64,000 nucleotides of DNA, taken from NCBI RefSeq assembly GCF_007860125.1, contig NZ_SJPW01000003.1, positions 644,764 to 708,763 on the forward strand, written 5' to 3'. This document shows positions 8,519 through 17,821 of the stretch, piece after piece. The position numbers and the translations under genes are program-made. The notes beneath the pieces are model-generated. The model saw only the letters and a program-made list of their open reading frames with translations. It was not told the origin of the DNA and ran no database searches. How positions within the stretch are numbered: position 1 is the first letter of the stretch; each line of letters begins with the position of its first letter. The stretch comes from Rubripirellula tenax. Lineage in GTDB: Bacteria > Planctomycetota > Planctomycetia > Pirellulales > Pirellulaceae.

Positions 8519-10519
8519 ATGCGACGATTCAGCTGCGGCCCGGCGTCTTTCATACCCGTGTTTTGCGAAATAGCGACATTCATCCTGGTGTCTTTCGGTC
8601 TGCTTTCTGTCTTGATCGAATCGGTATCGATGGCCGGCGATCCGGCAACCCAAGCCAACGTTGAAACGATGCTACTTGAGCCGTTCGATATGGTCGATCA
8701 TCGAGGTCGACACTGGACCCAGGATGACTTCCACGATCAATCGATCTTAGTCGTCGCATTTCTGGGAACCGAGTGCCCACTCGCCAAACTGTATTCCGTT
8801 CGATTGAACGAGGTTGTCGAACAGTATGGCGATCGCGGCGTCGCGGTAGTGGGTGTGCTGAGCAACCGCCAAGATTCCTTGGCGGAAATCGGCGCAATGG
8901 TAACTCGCCAATCCATCGAATTCCCGATGGTCAAAGATGGCGGCAATCGATTCGCCGATCAGTTGGGCGCTGAACGCACTCCCGAAATTTTCGTCTTCGA
9001 TGCCAAACGAACACTTCGTTACCGAGGTCGCGTCGATGATCAGTACGGCATCGGCTATGTGCGTGACGAGCCCGGCCGACAAGATCTGAAAATCGCCCTG
9101 GACGAATTGTTGACCGGAAAATCCGTTTCGCTAGCTCGCACCAGCGCGATCGGATGCATCATTGGTCGCACCAAAACCGTCGATGAATCGAACGAGATCA
9201 CCTACGGCAGCCACGTCGCTAAAATTTTGAATCAACACTGTGTCCAGTGTCATCGCGAAGGCGAAATCGCTCCGTTCGGACTGACCGATCCGAACGAAGT
9301 CGTCGGTTGGGCAGACATGATTTCCGAAGTGGTTCAAGACGGACGAATGCCACCTTGGCACGCCGTGGACGCGCACGGCACGTTTGCGAACGACCGTCGA
9401 ATGACGGACGAAGACAAAGCAACCCTTTCCACATGGGCCGAGGCGGGAGCACCGCTGGGGTCCCTCGATGACTTGCCCGCACTGGCACCCAAAGTCGCGG
9501 GTTGGCAATTGCCCCGCGAGCCAGATCGAGTGATCAACATCAGCCCCGAACCGATTCCGATCCCCGCCGAGGGCACCGTACGGTACCAGTATTTTTCAGT
9601 CGACCCCGGATTCGAATCCGATGTTTGGTTGGAAGCCGCTGAATTGCGCCCGGGAAATCGCGAAGTCGTACACCACATCTTGGCGTTCGCAGTCCCCAAG
9701 GGCCAACGGCAAGGCTTGAACGGCGCTCGAGGATTCTTGGTCGGCTACGTGCCCGGCGCAAGGCTTGAACTTGCACCGGAGGGACACGCTAAGCGAATTC
9801 CGGCCGGCAGCGAATTGATTTTTCAAGTTCACTACACGCCGACCGGATCGCCGCAAACCGACCAAAGCCAATTGGGAATTTTGGTCATCGAAGCGGACAA
9901 GGTCACGCACGAAATTGTCACCAACAGCGCGCTGAACACTTCGTTTCGAATCCCGCCGCATGATTCTGATTTCCGCGTGACGGCGTCAAGCCCGCCGCTG
10001 CCCGGCGATGCGACGCTGCTGTCGTTCAGCCCCCACATGCACGTGCGTGGAAAAGCTTATCGCTATGAATTGAAAAGTTCGTCCGACAGTCGTGAAACGA
10101 TTCTGGAGATCCCGGCTTACGATTTCAATTGGCAGACGACGTACGTTTTGAGTCAGCCGCGCAAGGTGAACGCAGGCGATCGACTCTTCTGTACCGCAAC
10201 GTTCGACAACAGCGAAGACAATCTCAATAATCCAGACCCCAAGGCCGAAGTCCGATGGGGTGACCAGACCTGGGACGAGATGATGATCGGTTACTACCAC
10301 TACAGCGTGCCGTTGGCGAAGGAAGCCACGCCGGAGACACCCGAGACGATCGAGCAAAAAATTCGTCGCGCGGTCACGCTGCAGAAGTTCGACGAACTTG
10401 ATACCGACGGCGATGAAAAGTTGACTCGAAGCGAAACACCACGAAAACTGCACGCCGTCTTTGATCAGCTCGATACAAACGTCGACGGCATTCTCACGCG
10501 ATCCGAAGCCAGTCGCTAG
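8519..10519 (+). CDS. Secreted redoxin / c-type haem / PHM-like / EF-hand multidomain protein
   Basis: A 666-residue exported protein with a hydrophobic leader (about residues 15-38). Residues 45-190 form a thioredoxin-fold AhpC/TSA-like redoxin (DFHDQSILVVAFLGTECPLA) with a single Cys in the usual active-site area. A haem-attachment motif CVQCH lies at residues 241-245. Residues 340-600 resemble the copper type II ascorbate-dependent monooxygenase fold, with paired histidines (VVHHIL, His385/386) and SPHMH (His506, His508) in copper-ligand-like positions. Two EF-hand calcium loops close the protein (DTDGDEKLTRSE and DTNVDGILTRSE). Homologous planctomycete proteins are common, but the substrate is unknown. 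It appears to be a single-gene unit. Confidence 0.8.
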   Translation: MRRFSCGPASFIPVFCEIATFILVSFGLLSVLIESVSMAGDPATQANVETMLLEPFDMVDHRGRHWTQDDFHDQSILVVAFLGTECPLAKLYSVRLNEVVEQYGDRGVAVVGVLSNRQDSLAEIGAMVTRQSIEFPMVKDGGNRFADQLGAERTPEIFVFDAKRTLRYRGRVDDQYGIGYVRDEPGRQDLKIALDELLTGKSVSLARTSAIGCIIGRTKTVDESNEITYGSHVAKILNQHCVQCHREGEIAPFGLTDPNEVVGWADMISEVVQDGRMPPWHAVDAHGTFANDRRMTDEDKATLSTWAEAGAPLGSLDDLPALAPKVAGWQLPREPDRVINISPEPIPIPAEGTVRYQYFSVDPGFESDVWLEAAELRPGNREVVHHILAFAVPKGQRQGLNGARGFLVGYVPGARLELAPEGHAKRIPAGSELIFQVHYTPTGSPQTDQSQLGILVIEADKVTHEIVTNSALNTSFRIPPHDSDFRVTASSPPLPGDATLLSFSPHMHVRGKAYRYELKSSSDSRETILEIPAYDFNWQTTYVLSQPRKVNAGDRLFCTATFDNSEDNLNNPDPKAEVRWGDQTWDEMMIGYYHYSVPLAKEATPETPETIEQKIRRAVTLQKFDELDTDGDEKLTRSETPRKLHAVFDQLDTNVDGILTRSEASR

Positions 10520-10554
10520 GACGAGGCATCGACAAACAGATCGGCGGGTGACGG

Positions 10555-10761
10555 CTACTTTGTCAGAATCAATTTGCCCTGGCGAGTGCTTTGAAGTCGA
10601 TACAACTTGCCTTCGTATTCGATCCATACCTCTTCGCCGCAGTGCGCCAGATCGTTGAATCGCAGTATTTTTCGATGCGGTAGCGCGACCGGGGGTGCTG
10701 CCCGCTGGGGAGGCATGGGCCCCTGATTTTCGGCAGGGCCGTCGTCCGTGGATGGGGGCAT
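10555..10761 (-). CDS. hemP: HemP-like haemin uptake family small protein
   Basis: A 68-residue protein using the ATG at 10761. The C-terminal 38 residues match the HemP family core (GEEVWIEYEGKLYRLQSTRQ then GKLILTK at the extreme C-terminus), preceded by a Pro-rich N-terminal tail. HemP genes in proteobacteria are iron-regulated and sit by haem uptake genes; the biochemical role is poorly defined. Here no TonB receptor is adjacent. The gene is divergent from the PEP-CTERM/DUF1559 operon, with a Fur-like imperfect palindrome in between. A longer reading from 10899 lacks any conserved extension. Confidence 0.75.
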   Translation of the reverse strand: MPPSTDDGPAENQGPMPPQRAAPPVALPHRKILRFNDLAHCGEEVWIEYEGKLYRLQSTRQGKLILTK

Positions 10762-11158
10762 GAATGGAACCGGGAAGGGTGAGAGTGAGAAATATTTGCC
10801 TTGTTGCGAACGCGTCTCAATAAGGAAAGCCCGTTTCCGTATTTTTGTCAACATTGCTTGTGAAAAGTTTTTCCCCGCAATTTGCCACACGAAATCCATG
10901 CAAGCGAGCAGAGGCTTGGAAGCGTCGACTCAAAAGGGACTTTTCGACGAAGAAGCTCTCGGCTACCCTGACGCTTGTTGAGACCGATTCTCAACAACTT
11001 TCTCAGGTAGCAAGCCAGGCCGAGCGGGTCGCGGGACGTTTCCAGCGTCTTCGATTTTCACCGCCTTCGGACCCAGCGAGCAAGACGGAAGGACTGCACC
11101 CCGTTGCATTGGGCGACGCGTGGGCGTTTTCAAGACTTGTTTCGCAGAGGTCATCACC
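10762..11158. other. Divergent intergenic region upstream of hemP and the PEP-CTERM/DUF1559 gene
   Basis: About 400 bases with no convincing gene. The hemP-proximal part is AT-richer and holds the Fur-like palindrome; the rest probably carries the rightward promoter. Short open frames here have no recognisable sequence. Confidence 0.5.
10804..10820. promoter_or_regulatory. Possible Fur-like operator between hemP and the 11.2-15.1 kb operon
   Basis: The 17-base stretch TTGCGAACGCGTCTCAA is an imperfect inverted repeat with outer arms TTGnGA and TCnCAA, reminiscent of TTGAGA-type Fur half sites. It lies 43 bases upstream of the hemP start, where an iron repressor would be expected. The match is weak and its function is only inferred. 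Confidence 0.25.
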
Positions 11159-12901
11159 ATGGCTTGGTGTCGTCGTTTGAGTCGACTGTTTTCTGTCGCA
11201 TTTGGATTCGCGGCCTTGGTTGCAAACGCAGCCATCTTTGTGCCGGGGCAGTCCGTTGCGGACGTGTCGGGCCAAGTGTTCCCGTGGTCCACCGGATCCC
11301 CCCACAGCACGTTCGCGTTCTGGGATCGCTTTGACGGTTTTCCAGGTGGGACGGCGCCCGGGTTCCTGCCGGCGGGAACGTCCCCGAGCGCCAACGCTAG
11401 CTTCGCCAATGGCGGAATGCCCAGCTCGTTGACGTTCAATTCCAACCAATCGCTGCCATCCAGTGGGAACGCCTACGGCGGACTGTTTGGACCGGGCGAC
11501 GACTCGACATTCTTGACCGACGCCTTCGCAACGGTACGATCGGGCACGTCGGGTGGTGGGTTCACTCGCATCGTGGCCCAGTTTGAAACGTTGGGTTCCG
11601 AACTGGACTATTCGTCGATCTTGCTTAGCCCGTCCGCGATGACCGCGGGGACGATCGCCCCCGGTTTCGCCAAGGAAACCGGACGCATTGCCTTGGGCGG
11701 AACATTCGGTGGCGAAGGCGTCAGCTATCTGGCGATCTGGGATTTGAACGCTTCGCAAGCCGAATATCGTTTCGACTTTCAAGCACAGTCCGCCAACCTT
11801 TCGTTGGACAAGTTTCGCATCGACACGTTCACCCAAAGCACGCCGTTCATCACGCCATCGGCCATTCCCGAACCGAGCAGTTTGGCAGTGTTGGGCGCGA
11901 TCGCATGCGGCATCGGGTTGCGGCGACGAAAGACGAACCGTCGAACAACTTCAACCAAGGATCATTCACGTCGCGGATTCACTTTGATCGAACTGTCGGT
12001 CGTGATCGCAATCATCGGCATCCTGATCGGTTTGCTGTTGCCCGGTGTCCAATCGGCGCGAGAAGCGGCGCGGCGAATGTCATGCGGCAACAACCTAAAA
12101 CAAATCGGCTTGGCGATGCACAACTACAACGACGTGAACCGTCGGCTACCGCCCAGCGCCATCGGCATTCGAGTCGGCGGAACAAATCGCCAACCGGTTC
12201 AACGGGCAGGTCTGACCGCGTTTGTGTCGATCTTGCCTTTCGTCGAACAGTCATCGTTGTTCGAACAGTTCGACTTCAATGCCGATGCTTGGTCGCCACA
12301 AAACGAAGCGTCGGCCAAGCGTACACCCCCGGTGTACCTGTGTCCGTCGATGTCATTACCCGATAGCGGCGGAACGCCCGATGGCTATTCCAGTTATGCG
12401 TTGTCAACGGGAACCAAAAAGTATCGCAACCAAATCCACGACGGTGCCATCGTCGATGCGATGAATGTTTTTCGTGGCGAGCGAGTCGTCGCGGGGTTGC
12501 CCGATTCGTCGTCTTGGTTGCCGTGGGTCACGGTCGACGACATTTCCAATGCCGACGGGACAACCAACACGTTGTTGGTCGGCGAGTTTGGCGTCCAAAT
12601 TCGCGAAACGTCGTCGCTGCCATTCCCCTTTCCGGGATCGGGCGGTGAAAGTGCCGGCAAGTGGGCCAACAGCTATCCGTACCATTCGACGGCATCGACC
12701 TTCGGCAGGTTCAATGCAAAAGAGATCTCGCTGTTCGACATTCCGTCTTATGAATCGTTTCGTGGTCCTCATGTCGGCGGCGTCCAATTCGTATTGAGCG
12801 ACGGAAGCGTTCGCTTCTTGACCGAGTCCGTCGACGCCGTGATCTTGCAACGATTGACCGCCCGCAACGACGGCGAAGTCATTGATCAGGAGCCGTGGTA
12901 A
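11159..12901 (+). CDS. Fused PEP-CTERM protein and DUF1559 pseudopilin-like protein in one ORF
   Basis: One uninterrupted 580-codon frame starting at ATG 11159 (an upstream GTG at 11120 is less likely, because the signal peptide [16 protein letters not shown] follows the ATG). Residues 40-230 are a small secreted beta-rich domain. At residues 235-262 there is a complete PEP-CTERM signal: [12 protein letters not shown], a hydrophobic stretch and the basic end LRRRKTNRR. Without a stop, the frame continues into a class III-type prepilin motif [20 protein letters not shown] (Gly273 before the cleavage point), the DUF1559 signature [20 protein letters not shown] and the C-terminal [17 protein letters not shown] (H-x9-DG). 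Either a genuine polyprotein or an internal start (a TTG precedes RRRKTN) is possible. The stop overlaps the next start by one base. Confidence 0.85.
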   Translation: MAWCRRLSRLFSVAFGFAALVANAAIFVPGQSVADVSGQVFPWSTGSPHSTFAFWDRFDGFPGGTAPGFLPAGTSPSANASFANGGMPSSLTFNSNQSLPSSGNAYGGLFGPGDDSTFLTDAFATVRSGTSGGGFTRIVAQFETLGSELDYSSILLSPSAMTAGTIAPGFAKETGRIALGGTFGGEGVSYLAIWDLNASQAEYRFDFQAQSANLSLDKFRIDTFTQSTPFITPSAIPEPSSLAVLGAIACGIGLRRRKTNRRTTSTKDHSRRGFTLIELSVVIAIIGILIGLLLPGVQSAREAARRMSCGNNLKQIGLAMHNYNDVNRRLPPSAIGIRVGGTNRQPVQRAGLTAFVSILPFVEQSSLFEQFDFNADAWSPQNEASAKRTPPVYLCPSMSLPDSGGTPDGYSSYALSTGTKKYRNQIHDGAIVDAMNVFRGERVVAGLPDSSSWLPWVTVDDISNADGTTNTLLVGEFGVQIRETSSLPFPFPGSGGESAGKWANSYPYHSTASTFGRFNAKEISLFDIPSYESFRGPHVGGVQFVLSDGSVRFLTESVDAVILQRLTARNDGEVIDQEPW

Positions 12902-13389
12902 TGCACCTGAACGCTCGTTTCAACATGCCGATTTGGATCGCTCTTATCGGTGGAATTGGGATATGCCTGACCGGGTGCAATCCACCGCCAAGCCCGACGT
13001 TGACGGCCAGTGGGACCGTTGTCGTGCGCGGAAAACCATTGTCGGGTGCCGTCATCACGCTGGAACCCATGCGAGAAACCAAGGGCCCCAACGCATCGGT
13101 TCCAATCTTCGATGGTCGCTTCGAAGTTCCCGCCGATGCCGGATTGCATGGCGGAATGTATCGAGTTCGCATCGCCATGATTCCCGCAGAAATCCGTAAG
13201 GCGATTCCGGCCGACCAAGCCAAATCGATGCCGCCCGACGACGCGATGATCGATCCCGCGTTTGACGCAAGCAGCCAACTGACTTGCGAGTTGAAACCCG
13301 ATCATGCAAACGCGTTGGCGTTTGCCGTCGAGTTCCTTTCGTCCGATCAAAACCATTCACCCAATCAAACCCATTCGAGTTCGCTATGA
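12901..13389 (+). CDS. Small lipoprotein with carboxypeptidase-regulatory-like beta domain
   Basis: A 162-residue protein starting at an ATG that overlaps the upstream TAA by one base and sits behind an AGGAG-like stretch, indicating translational coupling. The leader ends in a lipobox (ICLTGC), so the mature protein should be lipid-anchored at Cys. The following ASGTVVVRGKPLSGAVITLEP is typical of Ig-like/carboxypeptidase-regulatory domains of planctomycete lipoproteins that sit next to DUF1559 genes. No catalytic residues are evident. Its stop overlaps the next gene (ATGA). Confidence 0.8.
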   Translation: MHLNARFNMPIWIALIGGIGICLTGCNPPPSPTLTASGTVVVRGKPLSGAVITLEPMRETKGPNASVPIFDGRFEVPADAGLHGGMYRVRIAMIPAEIRKAIPADQAKSMPPDDAMIDPAFDASSQLTCELKPDHANALAFAVEFLSSDQNHSPNQTHSSSL

Positions 13390-15095
13390 AAAACACTTTC
13401 CATCAAATCCGACTTCTGTCATTGGCGGCTTCCATTTCAACGATGTCTTTCGTCGCCTCATCGGCCGCCTTTGCTCACATGCCATGGCTTGCCACCGACG
13501 ACGAAGGGCACGCGGTGATGTGGTTTGGCGAGTCGCCCGAGGATCGAACGTATCACATGCCCGAAAAACTTGCCGCGATCCAATTGACCCATGCCAAGTC
13601 CGCCGTCACCACCGAGCGCGTCGACAACGATTCGTTGGTCGGAATCCGTAGCACCGACCAGATCAACGCCGTCGACGAAATCGCCGGCACCGCAACGTAC
13701 GGAATTTATCACGGAACGAAGTTGACCTATCACGTCGAACATCTGCCGCAAACAGACATCAGCCAATGGCCCACCGAACCACGGGCGGGTGCACCGTTTC
13801 AATCGATCATCACGGCGTCGCCCGCCGGCGGTATCAGCGTCACAATTTTGATCAATGGCAAACCCGCCAAAGACGTCGACGTCAAACTGTATTGCGAAGC
13901 CGGTCACGAAGAAGCTTCGGCCACCACCGACATCGCGGGCATCGTGACGTTCAAAAAATCGGCGGTCGAACCGGGACTAAACGCAATCGCGGTTGGTCTG
14001 ACCGATGACACGGCCAGCGGAACGCTCGATGGCCAGGGCTACGGAAGCACGACGGATTACCTGACCGCAACGTTTCGGGTTCCCGGTGGCGCGCATGACA
14101 AACGAATGGATGATTCCGAACCGGCGAAAAAACCATCGCGTCCCGCTGTCGACCCCAGCAGCGGCGCGTCGATCGTGCCCTCGGGATTGCCAGCGTTGCC
14201 GGAAGAATTGACCAGCTTTGGCGCCGCGATGGTTGGCACGAAAATCTATCTTTACGGCGGCCACACCGGCGACGCTCACTCGTATTCCGTTGACGAACAA
14301 TCCGATCGGTTGTGGTGCTTGGACACCGCAAACGGCGAATCGGGAACTTGGACGAAGCTTTCGAATGGACCGGCGCTCCAGGGTCTCGGCTTGGTCGCCC
14401 ATGGCGACCGAGTCATTCGCATCGGCGGATTCACCGCGGTCAACGCGATCGGTGAAGAACACGATCTACGATCACAGAACGCGGTTGCCGCCTACGACAC
14501 CAACACGCACCTGTGGACAGAACTTCCGTCGTTGCCCGAAGCTCGTTCATCGCTGGACGCAGCCGTCCTTGGCGACACCATTTATGTGGTCGGCGGTTGG
14601 AAACTTAACGGCGAAAGCGACGATAGCGAATGGCACAGTACCGCGTGGTCGCTGGACTTGGGCGACACCGACGCGACCTGGCAACCGATCGCCGCACCCA
14701 CTTTCCAAAGACGCGCGATCAGCGCGGCGGCCCACGACGGGAAATTGTTTGTGATCGGCGGAATGACTTCCGATGGACAACCGACCACGCGAGTCGACGT
14801 CTTCGATCCGACAACCAACGCGTGGACCGAAGGACCATCACTGCCTGGTTCGGGAATGTCAGGCTTTGGTTCGACATCCTTCGCGACCGGTGGCGGACTC
14901 TACGTCAGCACGATGGACGGTTTCGTGCATCGAATCGGCGCCGACGGCCAAGGTTGGTCAACGATCGCCAAGTCTGATCCGCCGAGGTTTTTTCATCGAA
15001 TGTTGCCCACGAACGATCGCCAGTTGTTGATCATGGGCGGCGTTAACATGGAAATCGGCAAGTGCACTCAAATCGACCGAGTTGAGTTGCCTTAG
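13386..15095 (+). CDS. Exported DUF4198-like / kelch beta-propeller protein
   Basis: A 569-residue protein starting at ATG 13386, overlapping the upstream TGA. The signal peptide ends SSAAFA at residue 30, so the mature protein would begin with His31 (HMPWLATDDEGHAVMWFGE). An N-terminal His is characteristic of DUF4198/NikM-like periplasmic domains proposed to bind metals. Residues 31-235 form this domain, including an Ig-like GGISVTILINGKPAKDVDVK segment. From about residue 280 come kelch-type blades marked by IYLYGGHTG, RVIRIGGF, IYVVGGWK, LFVIGGMT and LLIMGGVN. The gene ends the operon. Metal binding and any partner of the propeller are inferred. Confidence 0.75.
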   Translation: MKNTFHQIRLLSLAASISTMSFVASSAAFAHMPWLATDDEGHAVMWFGESPEDRTYHMPEKLAAIQLTHAKSAVTTERVDNDSLVGIRSTDQINAVDEIAGTATYGIYHGTKLTYHVEHLPQTDISQWPTEPRAGAPFQSIITASPAGGISVTILINGKPAKDVDVKLYCEAGHEEASATTDIAGIVTFKKSAVEPGLNAIAVGLTDDTASGTLDGQGYGSTTDYLTATFRVPGGAHDKRMDDSEPAKKPSRPAVDPSSGASIVPSGLPALPEELTSFGAAMVGTKIYLYGGHTGDAHSYSVDEQSDRLWCLDTANGESGTWTKLSNGPALQGLGLVAHGDRVIRIGGFTAVNAIGEEHDLRSQNAVAAYDTNTHLWTELPSLPEARSSLDAAVLGDTIYVVGGWKLNGESDDSEWHSTAWSLDLGDTDATWQPIAAPTFQRRAISAAAHDGKLFVIGGMTSDGQPTTRVDVFDPTTNAWTEGPSLPGSGMSGFGSTSFATGGGLYVSTMDGFVHRIGADGQGWSTIAKSDPPRFFHRMLPTNDRQLLIMGGVNMEIGKCTQIDRVELP

Positions 15096-15248
15096 TGCTG
15101 CATCACACAGCTTGTTTTTGGGGTGGGAGCGGCCGGACGATTCGCGTCCTGCCGCAGAGGACGTCAGCGGAACGTCGTCGGTCGCCGCGACCAAGGTCGC
15201 AGGACCAAAACCTGCGGAGAAGACGTGGATCGATCGTCCTTCATTCGA

Positions 15249-17492
15249 TCAATCCCACCACAGAAACGGCTGGGGAGTTTTGCTTTTCAAGCGTTTACTA
15301 AGCCACTTCGTCGCTGCTTGTTCCTCATCCTCAGGAGGACAGATCGTCAACAGTTCTCGCAATAACGATTCGGGGTCCGCGGGTGCCGCAGTGAACCGAG
15401 GTTCCACCCCATCATGACCAATGCCAATCAGCTCGTAGGGATGCCGATCGTGCAAGTCCATCAGCCAAGCGAGAATCAACTCATGATGGATCCCTGAGTT
15501 GATTCCATCGGTATAAAACGCGACAAAGTTCTCAAACAGATTACTGGTGGGAACAAGGTGGACGGTCACACCATCATCGCCGCGCAGCAGGCCTCGAGTA
15601 AGATAGACGGACTGCGGAAGAAACTCTGTTTGAATTTTCAGTAACCTGGCGTCCGTGATCTTCACGTTTTCACAGCAGAGTATTTGTGGAGTATCGTCCC
15701 AGCGTTGCCATTCCGCTGCCTTCAGTTTCTTACGAATGGCTTCGGCAACCGCAACGAATTCGTCCGTGCCGGCTTGGCGCGCCAAGCGATCAATTGTCTT
15801 CTTGCAGCTAAGTTGTTTGGCGTCTTTACCGAATCGCGTCTTGGCTGCCGCGAGGATCTTCTTGCGTTCGTTGTTGCTTCCAACCAACGACGGCGCAGGA
15901 GGTTTCGAATTGCGTTTCTTTTTTCTCAACTCCTCCGGAGTGTGTGGTTCCAAAGCCCGATACGCCCCTGGTTTCCCGGCCTGTTTCGCCGCGAGATAGG
16001 GACTTTCACCACTCTTGTTCAGCCGCGTCGGATCCGCGCCGAGTGCTAGCAGTTTCTTGACGGAGGCAATCGCATTGACCTGGGCCGCCACATGCAGCGG
16101 CGTCATTTTGTCGAATGCCTCGGCATGCAGGTCGAGCCCTGCGTCGACAAGATACGATATGACTTTTGGCTGGTCCCCCAGGGCTGCGGTGTGCAGCGCC
16201 GTCATCGACAAAGCATCCAAACGTACCCGATCAGCACCCAAATCGAGTAAGTGCTTGACCACATCGACGTGTCCGTGCATTGCCGCCCAGGCGAGAGCCG
16301 TTCGATCAATCGGAGCGGCCGGTTCAGCAAATGTTTCTAAGCCACCATTGTTGTACAAATAGCGAATCCCCTTCATCTCGGGCCGCTTGCGATCCGTCCA
16401 ATCCGAACGATCGATGTCGGCTCCGGAATCGATCAGGGTTTGCACGACCGCCAAGTGACCGTGAAGCGCAGCGAACGTCAGCGGCGTCCACACCACGCCG
16501 TAAGACGTTCTGATTGGCGTAGAAACCTCAAAACCATGGTCGATCGCCTTCTTCACCGCGTCGGCGTCACCGTCGTGAAGCCCTCGGGTCATCAAATCAA
16601 GCACCGCCTTCGGATCTTTGAGGTCCGGTTCAGGCAGCAACGTCAAAACCGCGGCCGTGTGCTTTCCACCGATGGCTGCCAACATCGTCGGTGTTCGTCC
16701 TTCACTATCGACCAGCTGCGGTACCAACCCTGCTTCCAACAACAAAGCCGCACACTTCGGGCTGCCCGCAACCGCAGCCACATGCAAGAGACCGCCTTCG
16801 TGGAAGACTTCAAACTTCTCGTTCTTTGGGAAGTCTCTCACGTGGCGAAGTCGCGAGTACAACTTGGGAATGCACGTGAAGACCGTTTGATGACCGCTCA
16901 CTTTCAGATCGATTGACTGCCCCTTCTCGATCAATCGTTTCAGCACGCTTGGTTCGTCCGCGACGATCGCATAGACGACGGGCGGCTTCTCATTGGCGAG
17001 ATGGCTTTGCGGACCGAATCCAACGTCGATCAGCCACAACGCGATCTCTGTCTGCTGCGAACAGATCGCTTGTCCAAGGGGACAGCGACGAAACGTAAAC
17101 TCGGCGGGCGGCGGGCAGACCGCCAAAATCTTTTCAGCAATCTCACGTTTGCCTTCCTCGCAGGCATGCACGAACGCTTCTTGGAAACTCTCGCTCAAGT
17201 CAGGGCTGGCATCCGCAATGATGCGATCAATCCATTCACCAAATTCCAAGTTGTCAATGCAATCCCGCAGCGCATCGACTCCTGTGCTGGGACTCGCACC
17301 TTGGGCCACCAAAAGCTCGGCGATCTCGAGATGACCGCTGCTGATCGCTAAAGCTAAAGGCCGGGCAAAAGCAGGGCACACCGGTGGTCCGTTGGGGGAA
17401 ACACCTTTGTCTAACCACTGCGCGACCTCTTCCAATTTCCCGTCACAAATCGCTTCCACCAACATTTCGTGATCCGGATTGGGCATCTTCAT
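15249..17492 (-). CDS. Ankyrin-repeat protein with C-terminal DUF4253-like domain
   Basis: A 747-residue cytosolic protein without a signal peptide. From the N-terminus to about residue 515 there are numerous ankyrin repeats, for example RPLALAISSGHLEIAELLV, LTFAALHGHLAVVQTLIDSG, LAWAAMHGHVDVVKHLLDLG and TPLHVAAQVNAIASVKKLL. A basic linker follows. The C-terminal 130 residues (VHLVPTSNLFENFV, ILAWLMDLHDRHPYELIGIG, LLRELLTICPP) resemble DUF4253, a domain of unknown function. Ankyrin arrays act as protein-binding scaffolds; the target is unknown. It is convergent with the kelch gene across a 150-base spacer that contains only small inverted repeats. Confidence 0.8.
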   Translation of the reverse strand: MKMPNPDHEMLVEAICDGKLEEVAQWLDKGVSPNGPPVCPAFARPLALAISSGHLEIAELLVAQGASPSTGVDALRDCIDNLEFGEWIDRIIADASPDLSESFQEAFVHACEEGKREIAEKILAVCPPPAEFTFRRCPLGQAICSQQTEIALWLIDVGFGPQSHLANEKPPVVYAIVADEPSVLKRLIEKGQSIDLKVSGHQTVFTCIPKLYSRLRHVRDFPKNEKFEVFHEGGLLHVAAVAGSPKCAALLLEAGLVPQLVDSEGRTPTMLAAIGGKHTAAVLTLLPEPDLKDPKAVLDLMTRGLHDGDADAVKKAIDHGFEVSTPIRTSYGVVWTPLTFAALHGHLAVVQTLIDSGADIDRSDWTDRKRPEMKGIRYLYNNGGLETFAEPAAPIDRTALAWAAMHGHVDVVKHLLDLGADRVRLDALSMTALHTAALGDQPKVISYLVDAGLDLHAEAFDKMTPLHVAAQVNAIASVKKLLALGADPTRLNKSGESPYLAAKQAGKPGAYRALEPHTPEELRKKKRNSKPPAPSLVGSNNERKKILAAAKTRFGKDAKQLSCKKTIDRLARQAGTDEFVAVAEAIRKKLKAAEWQRWDDTPQILCCENVKITDARLLKIQTEFLPQSVYLTRGLLRGDDGVTVHLVPTSNLFENFVAFYTDGINSGIHHELILAWLMDLHDRHPYELIGIGHDGVEPRFTAAPADPESLLRELLTICPPEDEEQAATKWLSKRLKSKTPQPFLWWD

Positions 17493-17821
17493 TGTCTTCT
17501 CTCCGTTGAACAGCTGAGATCAATCGCTTGCGGAAAATTTGACCACCTCGCTCGTAATTCCGAAGCATCCGCAACGATCGGCTTATGCTTGGTTTCGACG
17601 AGATTATGATAATTGAATCGCTGGCGAATGACCCAGTCGAGAGAACATTGGATTGGACATTCCATGAAGACGCCGTCGGGTAAGTCCGAACGAAAGTATC
17701 GCAGCCATCGAAACGACGAATCGACTCAAAACCAGCCGGACGCATGGCCGCGCAAGAAAAATGGCCACGATGGAATTCCAACGCGGCCGCTGAGTCAGTG
17801 ACGATTGCGATTCGAGAATGG
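17493..17821. other. Intergenic stretch, no gene seen
   Basis: About 330 bases between the ankyrin gene and the CIA30-like gene. Open frames here lack recognisable sequence and mostly run into the neighbours in shadow frames. An AT-rich patch near 17602-17620 has short GATT/AATC arms but no clear function. Confidence 0.4.

Noticed and set aside
15096-15248. Short GC-rich inverted repeats, for example CGCAGG and CCTGCG, between convergent genes
   Set aside because: Stems are only five or six bases without a T-run, so they are not a convincing terminator or RNA.
17602-17620. AT-rich patch resembling a Fur box
   Set aside because: Only the outer GATT/AATC arms are symmetrical, the centre does not match, and no iron gene is adjacent.
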